In this document: in pieces, positions 32,501 through 47,500 of the stretch
How positions within the stretch are numbered: the first letter of the stretch is position 1
Layout: the number at the start of each line of letters is the position of its first letter
Assembly (NCBI GenBank): GCA_027627225.1
Contig: CM051025.1
Location: forward strand, 75,603,974 to 75,667,973
Reading direction: 5' to 3'
Source: Congeria kusceri
Taxonomy: Eukaryota > Mollusca > Bivalvia > Myida > Dreissenidae
Length of the DNA: 64,000 nt
The notes under the pieces: model-generated
Database searches by the model: none
What the model saw: only the letters and a program-made list of their open reading frames with translations
Told to the model about the DNA's origin: nothing
Translations under genes and position numbers: made by a program

Positions 32501-35500
32501 GGCAAACATGAATTTCTACAGTCGCTTTGGTTTAAATATTAAAACTAACAAATAATTAGCACTATGCACTCGCAACACTTACGCTTAAAAAAAAATGTTC
32601 TAAAAGTCCCTAACTGCATGTGTGAAGAGCTTTAATTCTGTGTATGCCAAATCAATGTGTTGACATAACCTTTATAGTTAAAACTCATGGAAGGTCAAAT
32701 ATTAAAATGTGTGCAAGTAGTTGTAAGAGCTAATAACTGTTCAAGCTTTGTCTGTGTTACTCGGCATGAAGGTTGTAGTGATTACTAAATATACTTTTTT
32801 TTATCGACGAACTTTCCCTTTCCATTTTAGCTTGTGCAAAGACATTGACCGACGTGATTTGAACCTCCACCAAAACATCTTTCGTTTCCTTTGTCTGGGT
32901 GGGGGATTCACCTCTGTCTAGTTAACAATTGAATTACCGGCAAACAAAGTATATATTGCGACATAACAGTCGTGTATTGACCCCAGGCATCTCTGGGGTG
33001 ATGTAAGCCAGCATAATTCGGGCAACATATATTTCGACGATTTACACTGCTGACATTATATCGGTCTGTTTATATTTGAATATGTATTAATGCATGTATT
33101 CGCAAATGATTTTTGTTTGTAAATTGTTGCCAAATGAATACTTGATAAGTGATATTTAACAACAACAATAACAACATTATTTATTTACTTTATCATTAAC
33201 ACTTATACATGCCCGAAGAGAACTACATATATTCTAAGCATTACATATATTTCATAAAAGGCAATGAAAACATCAGCTTTCGATAATATCTTCTATAGAA
33301 ACTAGTGATGGGACCGAATACTGAAATCAATATTCGAATATTCGTTTTAGGTATTCAAATATATTCGAATATTCGTTTTGTAAATACTACTATATACGGC
33401 ACTCTGTCCAATATTTACCTATCCGAAATATGTATACTATGTGTACGTAGTTGTTTTACCTTAATTCAGAGGTAAATGAGCGATATAACTTAGTGAGTGT
33501 TAGGCAAATATCAAGAAATGTAATATATTGTTAAATGTATTGTTAATTAATTTGTTAATCAAAAATGTCTCATTACATTAGACAAACACGTTGCCTGGGT
33601 TTTGTCTAATGACCGCGTAAAGTACTTCCAAGCACATGATGGTGGCATTGTTTATTAATCAAGACTCTTGTCTAATATACTGTGTTGATATAATGGAGAA
33701 TACGACGAGTGGGGTTATTTACCCTCGGGACTTCGGTTAAAAACCATTGCCCGAGCACTCTGCTTAACATTTAAAACTCTGCGTTGACTAAAACTATAAC
33801 ATCCTTCTTTTAAAGGGTGTGACACATAAAATCTTTGCAGTGTGGGTGCGGTGCTTTATATAAAAATCTATCCGCAAAAATATACCAGAAGTACATAAAA
33901 ATACTGTTTTTAAATAAATCTTTGTAAATAGTTAAGCGAAACGGTAATATATGCTGTAGAAATGTCTTTTCTTAATTTATACACCACGTGTATCAACTTA
34001 AAAATTGAATATACAGTCTTTAAGAGGAGTGCGATAGCGTAGGAACCCTAATTTGCATACTGAGCTTGACGTTCAAATCGGATAGTAATTGAACAAATCA
34101 AAATTCTCGTTACTAATCCGTCTGGCCAATCAGCGTGAGGCTTATATAATGACGTTAGGATTGGACGAGTATGCACTATTATGAACAACTGCAAAGAAAT
34201 ATTGAAAATAATAGATCTGTTTGATGAAAATATGTAGATTTTAATAAGAAAATGTTTATAAAATTTGGGAGGATTAATTTCTCTATGAATGTAACATATT
34301 TATATATGCTTTTATAAAGTATGAAGAAACTTTGATGTGTAATTTGTGTTTATTTATTGTTTTCTTTGCAGTTGAATACTTAGATAGAAAAGAAGAGAGA
34401 TGATAGCCCAACAGAATAAGATTTAATGATGGAAACACATAATTTTACATGTATCATCATTTTTCTAGACCCATTTTTCAGCATATGCTGTAGTGGGATT
34501 GTTGGAGTCTTATTAACTTAAAGATCTGGAAGTAAGATATGATTTAATAACCATGTACTTTTAAAGAAGTTCGGAATCAACGGTACAATAGTACCGGTTG
34601 TTTATTTAAAATAAAATAATGAACAGTTTAATGTTTTACCAGATCTCTAAGTGGTTCAACGTAGTTGTACAGAATTTGCATGTCTTTGCTACAATTTAAT
34701 GCTGCCGGTATATGAAAAGGCAGAGAAATTAACACTAAGTTACTTAGAAATGCTGTCATAATAATAATACTCTAAATAAAATGAGTATTATAATGTAATG
34801 CAATAAATGGTTGGTATGTAGGGTTCTCTAACCCTGTTTAACTGTATGTGTAGTAGGAATACTCCTTATAATAAGTAAAATGGATCAAGGGTCACTAAAT
34901 AGTGAAGATTTAATATATAATAAATGAAAAATGACTTGCATAGGCAAGTATGTTATGCGTGTAAGTAATTTTTATTTTTATTAACATTTGTGCGACATGC
35001 GGTTTACTTATGTTGAACGCTTGCAGACAGGGAATATAGCGAGGTGCTCCAACTTAAGACCCTGTCTGTTTTGTACCTTAAGAAAGTTGGGCTATTTTAA
35101 AATGGTGGTTCCCCCAGGGTGGCATTAAAACAATTGTAAAAACTACCTTTATATATATACATAAAATGCAGCAATATATGCTGCTAGTTACAAAACAGTC
35201 ACCTAGATAGGGCCACTTTAAAACAATATGTTAAGAACATAACCTATAATACAGTTAAGAATTAAAGAAACAAGAACATTATTTATAATATTTACAAATT
35301 AAAGATACTTTACATGGGTGAATATGATACTGTGTACCTTTGAGGTACTACACAGTAATGAATTAGGTAAAAGACATGTAGCCACCCTGGGAGGAATACA
35401 ATGTATATTAAAAGTGTAGGATTAGGAGGCCAGCGGGGGGTTGGGGTCTGGGTTGGGTTAAACAGAAGGGGAGATAATTGAATGGGAAAGGGCGTAGTTA

Positions 35501-38500
35501 TTGGAGTTGTGTCCCAAGGACCAGAGGGAGTGCACGACAAGACTAAATTATTTAAAAGTAAACAAAAAAAGCAGAAAAGACATAAAATCTTAAAAAGTTG
35601 AATAATGCAAGTAGGAAATGATACCAACTAGGTAAGAATGGACTATAATATGGGATTTTAACTAATCCCTGATAAAAAACGTGCAAGGGGTCATATCCAG
35701 ATAATAAAATTGGATATAATTATATAGGTAAAATACAGTAGTAGACACTGTACCTATCACAGTATGCCAAATATAATACTATTAAAAGCTCCAATATCAA
35801 TTAAGTGGTATTGGTCTTGATAAGACCGAATGCAAATAATTGCAAGGTTCACAGGTCCTTGCGCCGTGCACTCCAGTCCGACGTGGTTCTTTGAGGATGA
35901 GAGGGGAATGGGGGGTGTCAGAGGGGAAGGGAGGGGGTGCAATGCAGTCAACTGTACCCAGGAAAATGGACGACCCCGCCCTTTCTGATTATTAAAAACT
36001 GCAATAAAAAGGGGGCTTATTAAGATACTGAGAAATGTAAATGGTGTACCAACGTAATACTCTCGTCTGGAAAATGGTTTTAAAATAAGGAATACCAGGT
36101 CCATACCATTGACCTGGATTGGAAAGTGCAGGGAATTCTATAATTTCCCAATAAAAGCTAAAACAATGGTTAAGCATTGAAAACTCATAGAGAGACAATG
36201 CAATAAGAAGTATATAGAGAAACTGCGATGTATCACAAAATTAATAAAAACAATTACAGGAACTGTATAGAAGTTGGTTGGGTGCTCCTCCCCCCCCCCC
36301 CAAGACCTAGATCTTGTCAGTTATCTGACAGTCTAGAAGGAAGTTTGTCAGGGCAGAAAAGACCGAACCCCTAGCCTCTCCCTTGGGGTCTAGCACGTTG
36401 GTAAGGTTTAAAACTAGTTCATGGGAGTGCAATGCGGCCCGGAGCTGGTCCCTCTGCCCTGTAAAGGTGTTGCACTGTAGCAGTAGGTGGGCTGCTGTGA
36501 AGGGCTCCCGCCACCGCGGACATGCAGGGTCTAGCCCAAGGACATACTTTCCCGCGCCACCAGGTAGACGAGTGGTTCCCATCCTCAGGCGCGTGATGGC
36601 TCTGTCAAGCACAATGCTTGCTGAGTATTTGCCAGGCGGCCTGAGGGTTTTCGCGGGTCCGAGAAAAGTATGTCGGTAGGCAGACAAATTGGTGGTCTTG
36701 AGGTTCCACTCACTGAGGACAAATTTCTTTGCCAGTGAGTAGATCTCGGTCGACGCCAGGGATTCCCCAGCATCAGCAGTCCCCCTCCTGAGATCCTCTT
36801 TAGCCCCCCTGTCCGCCTGTTCATTCCCACTGATGTCGACGTGTCCTGGACACAATACTAAATTGACCATTAAAGATTTATCATGGAGAATAATTTACAA
36901 GTGACGTATATTAAGATTGACCAGATCATGCTAATTTTTTTAAAGAAATTGATTGGCTGATAATGGATTTATTTTGATTGGTTTACTTATAGAGTAATTG
37001 TAATTTACTGTATACAAGTTAACCGTATAGATGTCACTTAAGGAAATAAACAACAATGTACGCCTTGTGCAAACTGTGAAACGGTTATTACAACATGGCC
37101 CAGTTTTGTTATGTATGGATACAATGCGTCATATTCGCACCTCCTTCAAACCGTTAATTATAATTCGCGGCCCTTGTAAAGGCGTGCCCCCCCCCCCGCC
37201 AATTATCAATTGTCGTTAATTTAAAAGGTTTGGCATGTGTTGTAAAAACGTTACATTGCCCCCGCCCACCTGCTAGGGCATGATTTTTTAAAAGAAATTT
37301 TGTTCTATAAATACATTTGAAAAGCGAATATTCGTATTCGTTTTTTATATTCGAATATTTCCGGTATTCGAATAGTCGAATACTCGATCCCATCCCTAAT
37401 AGAAACCAATAATTCCCAAGGGGAAAAGATAAGGTAGATGAATATTACGTTCTTAAGGTTTGTGACTATTATTTTGTTGTATTCACATCTCTTACACAAA
37501 TGAATTTGCATTAAATTGAAAATGAAAATTTATTAAAGTAAAACTTAAGTACCGTACAAGATTGCTATTTTCAGGATTAGCTTTGATGAGTTTGCCATTA
37601 TGATAATATTCTGACACAAACTAAATTTGCATTGAATTGAACATGAAAGTTGAAGATCCGGTAAGTAAAATTTACCTACCGTACAAGATTGGTATTTGCA
37701 GGTTCACCTTTGATGGGGTTGTCATTGTGATAATATTCTGACACTGACACAAATTAAGTTTGCATTGAATTGAAACTGAAAATTTAAATTCCCGGTCTCG
37801 TAAATGTCGCAATAAACGGACTACGCCAATAGAAAACAATCAACAGCATGGTAGGCCTGGGACTCCACACATGACCTTGGTTAAAATCAATGGCGATGCA
37901 ATATTGGCAAACTCCGGGCCAGCAGTGCATTAACTGGCATTTGTCAACTATCGACATGGACACCTTAACGGGTTCGATTTCAGCGCGTTTATTTCCGGTT
38001 ACATCGTTTGAAATTTCTTGGAACCTAATAAACTGATATAAAGTGAATTAGATGATTGGATTTGATCGATATTTTAAGACTTGATGAAACTCTATGCGTG
38101 TGTTTTTCTTAGAAATATAATGTACACAAACACAGCTTGAATATGGCGGGAGAGAATTCATTCGATAGTTAACAGGAAAGTCTATGTAATTAGCGTGGAA
38201 GATTAAGTTTCCCGTTTCCAATTTGAATAAATCGCTGCCCAGTTATTACAGATATTTCTCATGATATGATGTTCATTAAATGCAAACTTTAACGTAATGT
38301 TTATTTGGTTGTTAATGGAAATATTGCGTAATTAGGGCTGTTGGCGTCCGTAATTATTTCCAGTGTACGTCGTAATGGAGACCAGATGTTAATAAAAATG
38401 TAAAAAATATAGGGGGCAAGACATTCCCATTTTAAATCTTCCTCAGTAATCCTATACTACGGTAAACCGCAGAATGATACAGTTGTACACGTACGTATAT

Positions 38501-41500
38501 ACATACATAGAAATGGCATCGAGATGTTAAAAGAAAGTTACTGGATATAACAATATATAGTGACAAATTTAGTCAATATAGGAAGTTATAGATTGCTAAT
38601 AAGTATTTCAACAATGGGCAAATGGCATTACTGTATGGTCAATAAAGGAATTTATAGATAACATGTAAGTCTTTCAGCCATTAATAATATTAGTTAAACT
38701 CCTCAGCAAGAAATGAATCGAAAGTACCAGGCTGATATTTGCAGAATCACCTGCGATGGATTTGCCGTTATGATATTATGACATGTATATCCATTTGCTC
38801 GTTTAAGAAGGATGCAAAGAATTATTTAATAAAAAATAATCGGCAAGTGCGTCGAAACTTCATCAACAAAATATGTTGGTAAGTAAATATACATGCTTTG
38901 TTCGTTAACAATCATGTGATAATCTTTTTTATCATTTGTAATTTAGAACAAATTGTTAATGCCAAAAACGATATTGGAATCCATCATATCTGCATACGCA
39001 CAAGAATGTTTTCTTGAGTCAAAGTCTGTTCTTAATTTGTGGCGCGTCGTGGGAAAACCGGACTTAATGCATGTGCGTAAAGTGTCGTCCCGGATTAGCC
39101 TGTGCAGTTCGCACAGGCTAATCCGGGACGACACTTTCCGCCTAAAGTGGATTTATGGTTAGAAGACACTTCATTGAAACAGAAAATACAAAAAAATGCG
39201 GAAAGTGCCGTCCCGGATTAACCTGTGCGTACTGCACAGGCTAATCCGGGACGACACTTTACGCACATCCATTAAGGCCGGTTTTCCCACGATGCGCCTC
39301 ATTTCTAATTTTAAGAACGGGTTGGTGAACACGCGCACAGGAACGCTAAATGTCGAAAATTGGGATATATCACAATGACATTTGAGTAAACGTATATTCA
39401 TGAATAATGTTCATTTAATCCCACTAACAAAACATGGAAGACATCTTTCAAAAATCACAGTTATGCATAAACGGTTACGACGCCAGAACACAAAGTTAAA
39501 GCAAAAAAAGCATAATCAAAAGATAGACATCGAAGCATTTTAATGATTTTAAGTAAACACGTCTGATATATCCCAGTTTCCAGGTTTAACAACGGCAAAG
39601 GACAAAACATGAATATTATACAAAATCTATTTTACTTTCATGCAACAATAGTTACAATTTATTTTTATTTTTGTGATATATGTTAAGTTAATGCAAAGTT
39701 TGTTTCAATACATGGAAACACTTTCAATATAAATAAGTAGATCTCTCTTTTCAAAATAATTATTGTTTTAAAGAATATGTTTGAACGTAAATGCGTTATT
39801 CACATGGTACAATGCCGTCGTTCCAATTGGTTCAAATACACGTCTTTAGATTTTTTGGAAAGCTGTAACCGAGGCATTATATTGTCGTTAAATGGACTTC
39901 TGCTCGGTACAATTGATGTTATATGGGGATTGTTGTCTTATGAATAAGTTATTTGTTTGACTGACAATAGGCTATCCTGGTCTTCTTTTCATTATATGTG
40001 CCTAGTAGCAGTACTATAAAAATCAAAACCAAAACATAACTGAAACAGAATGACACAAGTTGAATTACTAGTAACCAATTACTTAAAACAACCATTTAAT
40101 TTGCGTTGCCTTATATATGTCAAGTTTCACTGAAAAAACGATGTAGACAAACGACAATGAAACCATTTCATATACTAATTGATTATTTATATGGTAATGA
40201 CCAATCACATAATAATTCAGTCAGAATTATACATTTCGCGATCGATTTTGGTAAAATACTTGACAACGCGAGATTTTTCTGCCGTGCTTTCAATTTAAAA
40301 TTAGTGCTCTCTCAAGAGAAAATAGTTCATGTACTGTTCTCATAATTATATTTTTTGTATCAACGTAATTAATAATTATACCAAGAATGAGGAAATACCA
40401 TTCTGCCTACACGCCGTATATAGCTATTTATTAACCTCGAAACTTGACACAAGCGGCAGAGATTCTGTTCAGGAAAGACAGAGACGCCAGAAAGTTAATC
40501 AATATATACCATAACTTTCTTTCTATGTATACGAAGAAGTGATATCCTTTAGCAAGTTTAATTTTATTATGTCATAGAAATGAAAAAATACAAAGGCGTT
40601 TGCATTAAATAAAGCATTAATAATTTACTTCATTATGGGATATGTTTATATAAACAGAAATTAACACAAATCTATGGAAAACGAAAACCCAGTGTGGATA
40701 TCGAGCTCACGACGTCAGATTCGTAAGAACAAATGCCATAGATTATGATATTTATACAATAATATACGGCAGAGCTGGGCCGGGCGTCTACTGATTTAGT
40801 CAATTTAAGTACAAACTTTCGTTAATATTTTGTAGTTGCATTATCCGATAAAACCGTTTAATTTTGACTAAATTTATACGCCCTTCGTTGTCGGTGACGT
40901 CGCGCGATCGGATTCTCTTCGATTATCGAAAAATCGGCCGCGGCCAATAATATTATATCGGCTCAGCGGAGCCGAGTAACGGCCCGTAATCGACGTCAAT
41001 TTATTACTATTTTTAGTAACAATACGTATGATATATTTTTATAGTAGGGATATACTCAAGATACTCACAATTCTGACGTCAAATTGTAAACAAGAAAGAG
41101 CCAAACGAATACGACCTAAATTTTATAATGATCTTTTTTCTTAGAATGAGTATTTTTTCGGCGTAGCTGTTTAACCCAACTTTTGACCTTTCTCAACATT
41201 TAATCAAATATTGTGAAAATGTCCCGCCAGTAGTCCCGAATGCATAAATCCTAACATTGCATCGGCTAGTTTAAAAGAAATCCCCACCACGGCCTGTAAA
41301 AAAAATTGGCTCCATTTCTTTTCAGAGGTAAAATGAAAAAAATGAGCCAATGTGGAAAAATCCAGACATAGCTCTTTACTTTATTTACGTTTTTGACTAA
41401 TTTCCAGTTCTGAGCACCCTACTCAGAAGTTGCGTTGGCTCAATTTTCATTTTCAATATACATGCCAGTGTTTACAGGCCGTGTAACATGACCTTGGGAA

Positions 41501-44500
41501 AATGCCCCGTTAATATTGCGTATTCGGTAGGCAACATTCCATAGAATACACTCGCTGACTATTGCGCCTGTTAATAGTATACACGTCAGCAACACTGATT
41601 CGTTCTAACAAGCATCCAGAGAACGACAGACAATAAGATAAATAATGAATGGAAAATAACATATATTTGTAAACATACAATGCATGTTTATTTGAGTCAC
41701 GGTTGGTAGATCTATTTATTAAGAATTATTTAGAATTGCATTTTCTCTTATCTTTTCTTGTAGAAGCTATTTAATGTATAAATAGATTTTGCATCTTCCT
41801 ATATATAGACACTGGCGGAAGCTTCGGACATAATTATGCATTAAAACTATAATAGTTAGACACAAAAACGTTCGAGACGTATTTTCCCAAAGGAATATGA
41901 ATCTATTTCGCCACTATTAAATATACGTTTACGTTTTGTTATCACAAAATGAAGTCAAATCATCATATTTAATTGCAATAAATGTTCCCTGACGTGTGTT
42001 TTAATTGGCACACATAGTATAAATGCTTAATCCATAATATATGATAAACGCTCATATTCATTCTGGTCATTATTTTCTTGGCAACATTGTAATTTCTATT
42101 AAATTTTGATTTGCCTGACAAACAATGTATACATTATTTAGATTAAAAAAAAGCACGTATGTAAAATATGAGACGTTAAGATCAGTTACTTGTACGGGCA
42201 TTACATAATTGAGATGGTCTGCATCATTGTGTTTTCTTGTGAAATACTGATGTTTCTGCCAAATTCTCGTGTAGAGGCTATCCAATCTACAAATAGACAT
42301 TTTTTTTTATAGACTATGAATAAATGCATTGTATACTAAAATAATTTAATCATGAAAAACGCTTCAAATATGTATAGTTCGTTGTAATTGTAAAATGCTT
42401 TATTTTACTTTGCATAGATAAATATACTGACGTTGATGAGCAGATGGGTCTGACTTATTTGGGTTACTCAAGTAGAACTGATTTAAAACATGGGGCAGTT
42501 CATCACTTTATTTCTTTGACATGAAATAATGATATTCTTTTTATTTATTTCTAATATAGAAACATTTCCTAATACGTTTAGGAGCTAGCCACATTAAAAT
42601 ATCATTTCGCTATTTGATGATGAAAATGTACTTACTTATTGTATTTTAATAATATCGAAAAATAATATTAAATGCGTGTAGAATCACGATCCATGAAGAA
42701 ATGAGACTGTTCGTTTATAAACCAAATCAATATATGCATCAGTTTTAAATATTCATGTTGGATATTCAATTTACATTCTTTACAAACATTTACAACATAC
42801 GCCGAATATCTTTTTTTAAAGATATGTGTTGTTCATTTATACGTACATTATTTTTACCCTTATGTTATGTCAATATTAATTTTAAACTCTTTCAGATTTT
42901 TAATTGATGTTGCCCCATTTGGCCCTTTTGTACACATGACCCTTTAAAAAAAAAAAAATTACAGTATTAGTATTGACCAGCAATACCACCTTGAACAGCT
43001 CGTTATACTAATGTGTAGTAATTAGGATTTAGGGTAGCGAAAAGATTGTATAAAGACGCCTTGTATATCTATAATAATTCACATCGTGATACTGATAGAA
43101 TAGAAATGTGTCGATTGAAAAGAAATTATAAATTAATTTCAAAAAAGAAGCGTAAGGCATTCAATTTTAAACGCTGTAAACAGTTTGAAGATCTTAAACG
43201 AAATAAACTAAAAGACTTTTGGAGGTACTTTAGATCCCAAAATACAACATGTAATAATAGCCATGTGCCACTTGATGATTTTAAGAATCATTTTGAGCAA
43301 ATGTTTTCTGATATTAATTATACAACAAATGCTGATGCAGAAGATTTTAATTTGATAATTTCACCAATGTATTCGGAGATCTAGATAACCAAATAACATG
43401 TAATGAAGTTATTAAAGCTATTGCTCTTCTAAAGAAATGTAAATCGCCAGGAGAAGATAAATTATTAAATGAATACTTTATAGAAGCTTGCGATATTTTG
43501 GCTGGTTATATCACAACGATTTTCAATATAATCTTAAACACTGGGAATTTCCCTGTATGTTGGACCAAAGGAATTATAATTCCCCTACATAAGAAGGGTG
43601 ACAAATCAGACGTTAGTAATTATAGAGGTATCACATTGTTAAGCAATTTTGCAAAGTTATTTACATGTGTACTAAACCAAAGAATATCAATATGGTGCGA
43701 AAGTAATGATGTTATTTCTGACGCTCAGTTTGGTTTTAGAAAAGGAAGATCAACTATAGATGCAGTTTTTATCCTTCATTCAGTTATTCAAAAATATGTA
43801 AATACGAATAAACGTTTGTATTGCTGTTTCATTGATATGAAACGTTGCTTCGATTCTATATATTTAAACGCACTATGGTTGAAGTTATACAAGTCCAATT
43901 TGGATGGTAAAATGTTACGTATTATACGCAGCATGTATCAATCTGTCAAATCATGTGTAAAGCATTGTAATACCTATTCAGATTACTTTAATATAGCAGT
44001 AGGTTTAAGACAGGGGGAGATAATATCACCGATACTATTTTCACTTTTCGTAGATGATTTAGAAATGTTTCTGCAAAATAGACATAGTGCTGGAATTAAT
44101 CTACAAGATATATGTTTGATTTTATTGCTTTTTGCAGATGACATGGTTGTAATTGGTGAAACGCCTGAAGATTTACAAATGTCTCTAAATTGTCTTTATG
44201 ACTATTGTAATACATGGGGCTTACAAGTCAATATAGCAAAAACCAAAATTGTTGTTTTCCGTAAACAAGGAGGTACAAAACGTAATGAGAAGTGGATGTA
44301 TGGAAATGAATACCTAGACATGGTTAACGACTTTATCTACCTAGGTGTAACACTAAATTATACTGGAAATTTTAATCTTAATACTAATGCTTTACGTGGT
44401 AAAGGTCTAAAGGCACTAAACACATTGCTATCAAATTTGAAAACATATGATTGTAAACCAAAGGTAGCCTTACAGTTATTTGATGCTTTTGTTTCGCCAA

Positions 44501-47500
44501 TTATTACATACTCATGCGAAATATGGGGTTTCTCTAAGTCTAGCGAGTTAGAAAAATTACACCTAAAATTCTGCAAGGCTATTCTTGGTGTCAGAAAATC
44601 AACTTCAAATGTTGCCGTATACGGCGAACTTGGTAGATACCCGTTACATGTTAGCAGATATGTATACGCATTATCAAATATTGGTTTAAACTTACTAAAA
44701 GTGACAATATAATACTGCGATCAATCATGGAAGATGGTCTGACTGATTTAAATAATAACAAGATAAATTGGTTTGGAAAGGTTAAGGACCTACTCTGTAG
44801 ATATGGATTTAATTATGTATGGGCCAATAACTCACTAATCAATGAACGTAATTTTTTGTCTTTGTTTAAGCAACGAGTTATTGATGAATACTTACAAGAG
44901 TGGCAACGTGACGTAACTGATAATAGAGTTTTGATTGTGTATAAAGCAATAAAAACAACATTTTCATTTGAATCATATTTAGAAACAATCGTATCAAGAA
45001 ATTTGAGAACAGCGATTACAAAACTACGTCTTTGTGCACATAATCTGAGAATACAAACTGGTAGATACGATCAGGTAGATAGAAACATGCGACTTTGTCA
45101 ATTATGCCAAAATAATGAAGTGGAAGATGAATTCCACTTCTTGTTGAAATATACTACATTCGTTCAAATAAGAGAAAAATATATTAAACATTATTATAGA
45201 ATCAGGCCTAGTATGTTCAAACTCACGCAATTGCTAAATACACATAATAAAAGTGAAATGTTTAGGTTAAGCAAGTACATATCAGAGGCATTAAGTATTC
45301 GCCAAAATATTATGATGAACAATTAATAACAGATGTTTGCATATATGTGCATATTAATGTATATCTGTAAACATATTCTATACCACTACTGCTTAATTAA
45401 TTTGATATTCATGTGGCTATAGTTATATAATTGTTGTTTACTTCAAATGGACACACGAAAACAGGTCCATTTTAAATAGATGTACTATTCTTATGAGTGA
45501 AAATGCATTTATATTTAGACAAGTTCATCCAGTTTTAGAAATATTAAAATAAATTATCACTTACTATAATGTATAATGTACAATGTATTATTGTTAAACA
45601 CTAGAAACTGTAAAGTTTATGTGTAATAAAATTTCTGTTCTGTTCTTCTGTTCTGATGATACAACCAAAAACAAATATAACCTAACTGAATCAATTTATT
45701 TGATATTATTTGTTCATTCCATTTTAACCTGGAATATTTAGCAATTGATATATCAGAACGATTGTGCCACTTCTATAGTGTGTTATTGACACACATACCA
45801 CATTCATTGTAGTGAGATATATGTTTTCAATATGGAAACATCACTTTTGCTGGATATTGTTTAATCGGTAGCGTAGTACAAACAAACCGGTTTAATATAA
45901 TAGCCGTTTTAATAGCTCGAAAACATTGATAAATTGTATGCGTTATGCTTGATTTTGGTCACCACAAACTCGTCATGTGATGCGAATAATTAATAAAGTT
46001 GAAGGTCTTCATTACATCTCCACATATTACAAATACGTTAATACATATTTTTATCTTAATCTCAAGAAAGTGACTTTTAATATAAAATCTATTTTATCCT
46101 ATGTATATTCAAATCATGAAACGGCAATGATGAAAACAATTGTGTGATATCCGTAAAAACAACTATATTTGCATGTGCTGTTTATACAGTGCTGTTTCTT
46201 TCCAGAGATGTATTATCTTACTATTTTCCTACGACATTTTCACCATGTTTTGCAACATAAAAGAACATTTATGTTGTATACACATGCCTTGTAAATAAAA
46301 TCCGATTAGTGATGGCATCGTGTGTACATTTTAATATGATTTTTGACACTGCCTATTTTATAAACAAATTACTCCATCAACAGTAGAGAACCGATTTTTT
46401 TAACATACGCAGTCGTATTTGCGAGCATTACTACCATTACCAATTTAGCAACGAAAATATGACGTATACAATACCGAACATCGTATAATTATTTAGCGTA
46501 ACGCGGCGGGCACATCAGCCTGGGGAATACGAATTGGAACGGTCAAAACTGACCATTCCTAGTTTAAACTTGATAAACATCGCCCTAGATAAATAGAGTA
46601 ATCACGATGTATAACATATCAATTGTTATTAATTATATGTTGAACCCTTGTTCGTGGAATATAATTATGTTACCATTTTATACCATACATGTACGTAAAT
46701 TTCAGTACGCTGAACTTTGTGCACTTTGTAGTTTGTTTTGTTTAATCAAATTTCACGAACAATTTTCTCAGCCCTCGCAGTTATAAGGTCGTTATATCCT
46801 TTTGTTCGAGTCAGTCTCTGATACAGGAACAGGGCTGTTTTACAGTATCTTTAATTCTTATTAACTTCTAATTCATTTCTGCTACATGCTCTCAATTTGT
46901 TTCTTTACTGTAATAGAAATTTTCAGATTTCGCAATTATCAGTTTAAACGCCTCTCCACTACTGTTAACGGGTTCATTTTCATTCACAAACACATCACAA
47001 GCTTTGCCACGTGCTTTTTGCCACGTGTAAAATATGTTAACCGTTTAACACGTGATATCCTAGTGCAATAACTGCATAAAATTGCAGATTTATTTGCATA
47101 TGAGTGATATTTGTGGAGACGTCTTTTCTAGGTTACTTCTGGTTCGTCTCTTATAAAGGAACTGCATATGTCACGTCCCAGCTACATGCACTGGAATTGT
47201 ATCTAAGTCCTTTAGTTCTAGTTAACCTCTAGTCCGTTTTGGTACAGGAACTGCATGCGTTCGTCTCTGCTACCTGAACTGGATTTGAGTCCATGTACTT
47301 TAATTCTAGTTAACTCCTGGTTTTTCTCTGATAAATAAAATGCATGTTGTTCGTCTTTGATGTCTGATAAGGAACAGGGTTTGGTTGCTAGTATACTAAT
47401 GCTGACTAACTTCTAGTTTGTCTCCTCCACATGAAATGTGTTTGTTTCTTAGTTATTTAATGCTGATAACTTCTAGTTTGTCTCCTCCACATGAAATGTG

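Noticed and set aside
35310..36104. Minus-strand frames of 105 and 115 codons inside the hAT element as transposase
   Set aside because: They are Pro/Thr- or Phe-rich, with no BED zinc finger, DDE residues or hAT dimerisation motif. They look like LINE 3' UTR or noise.
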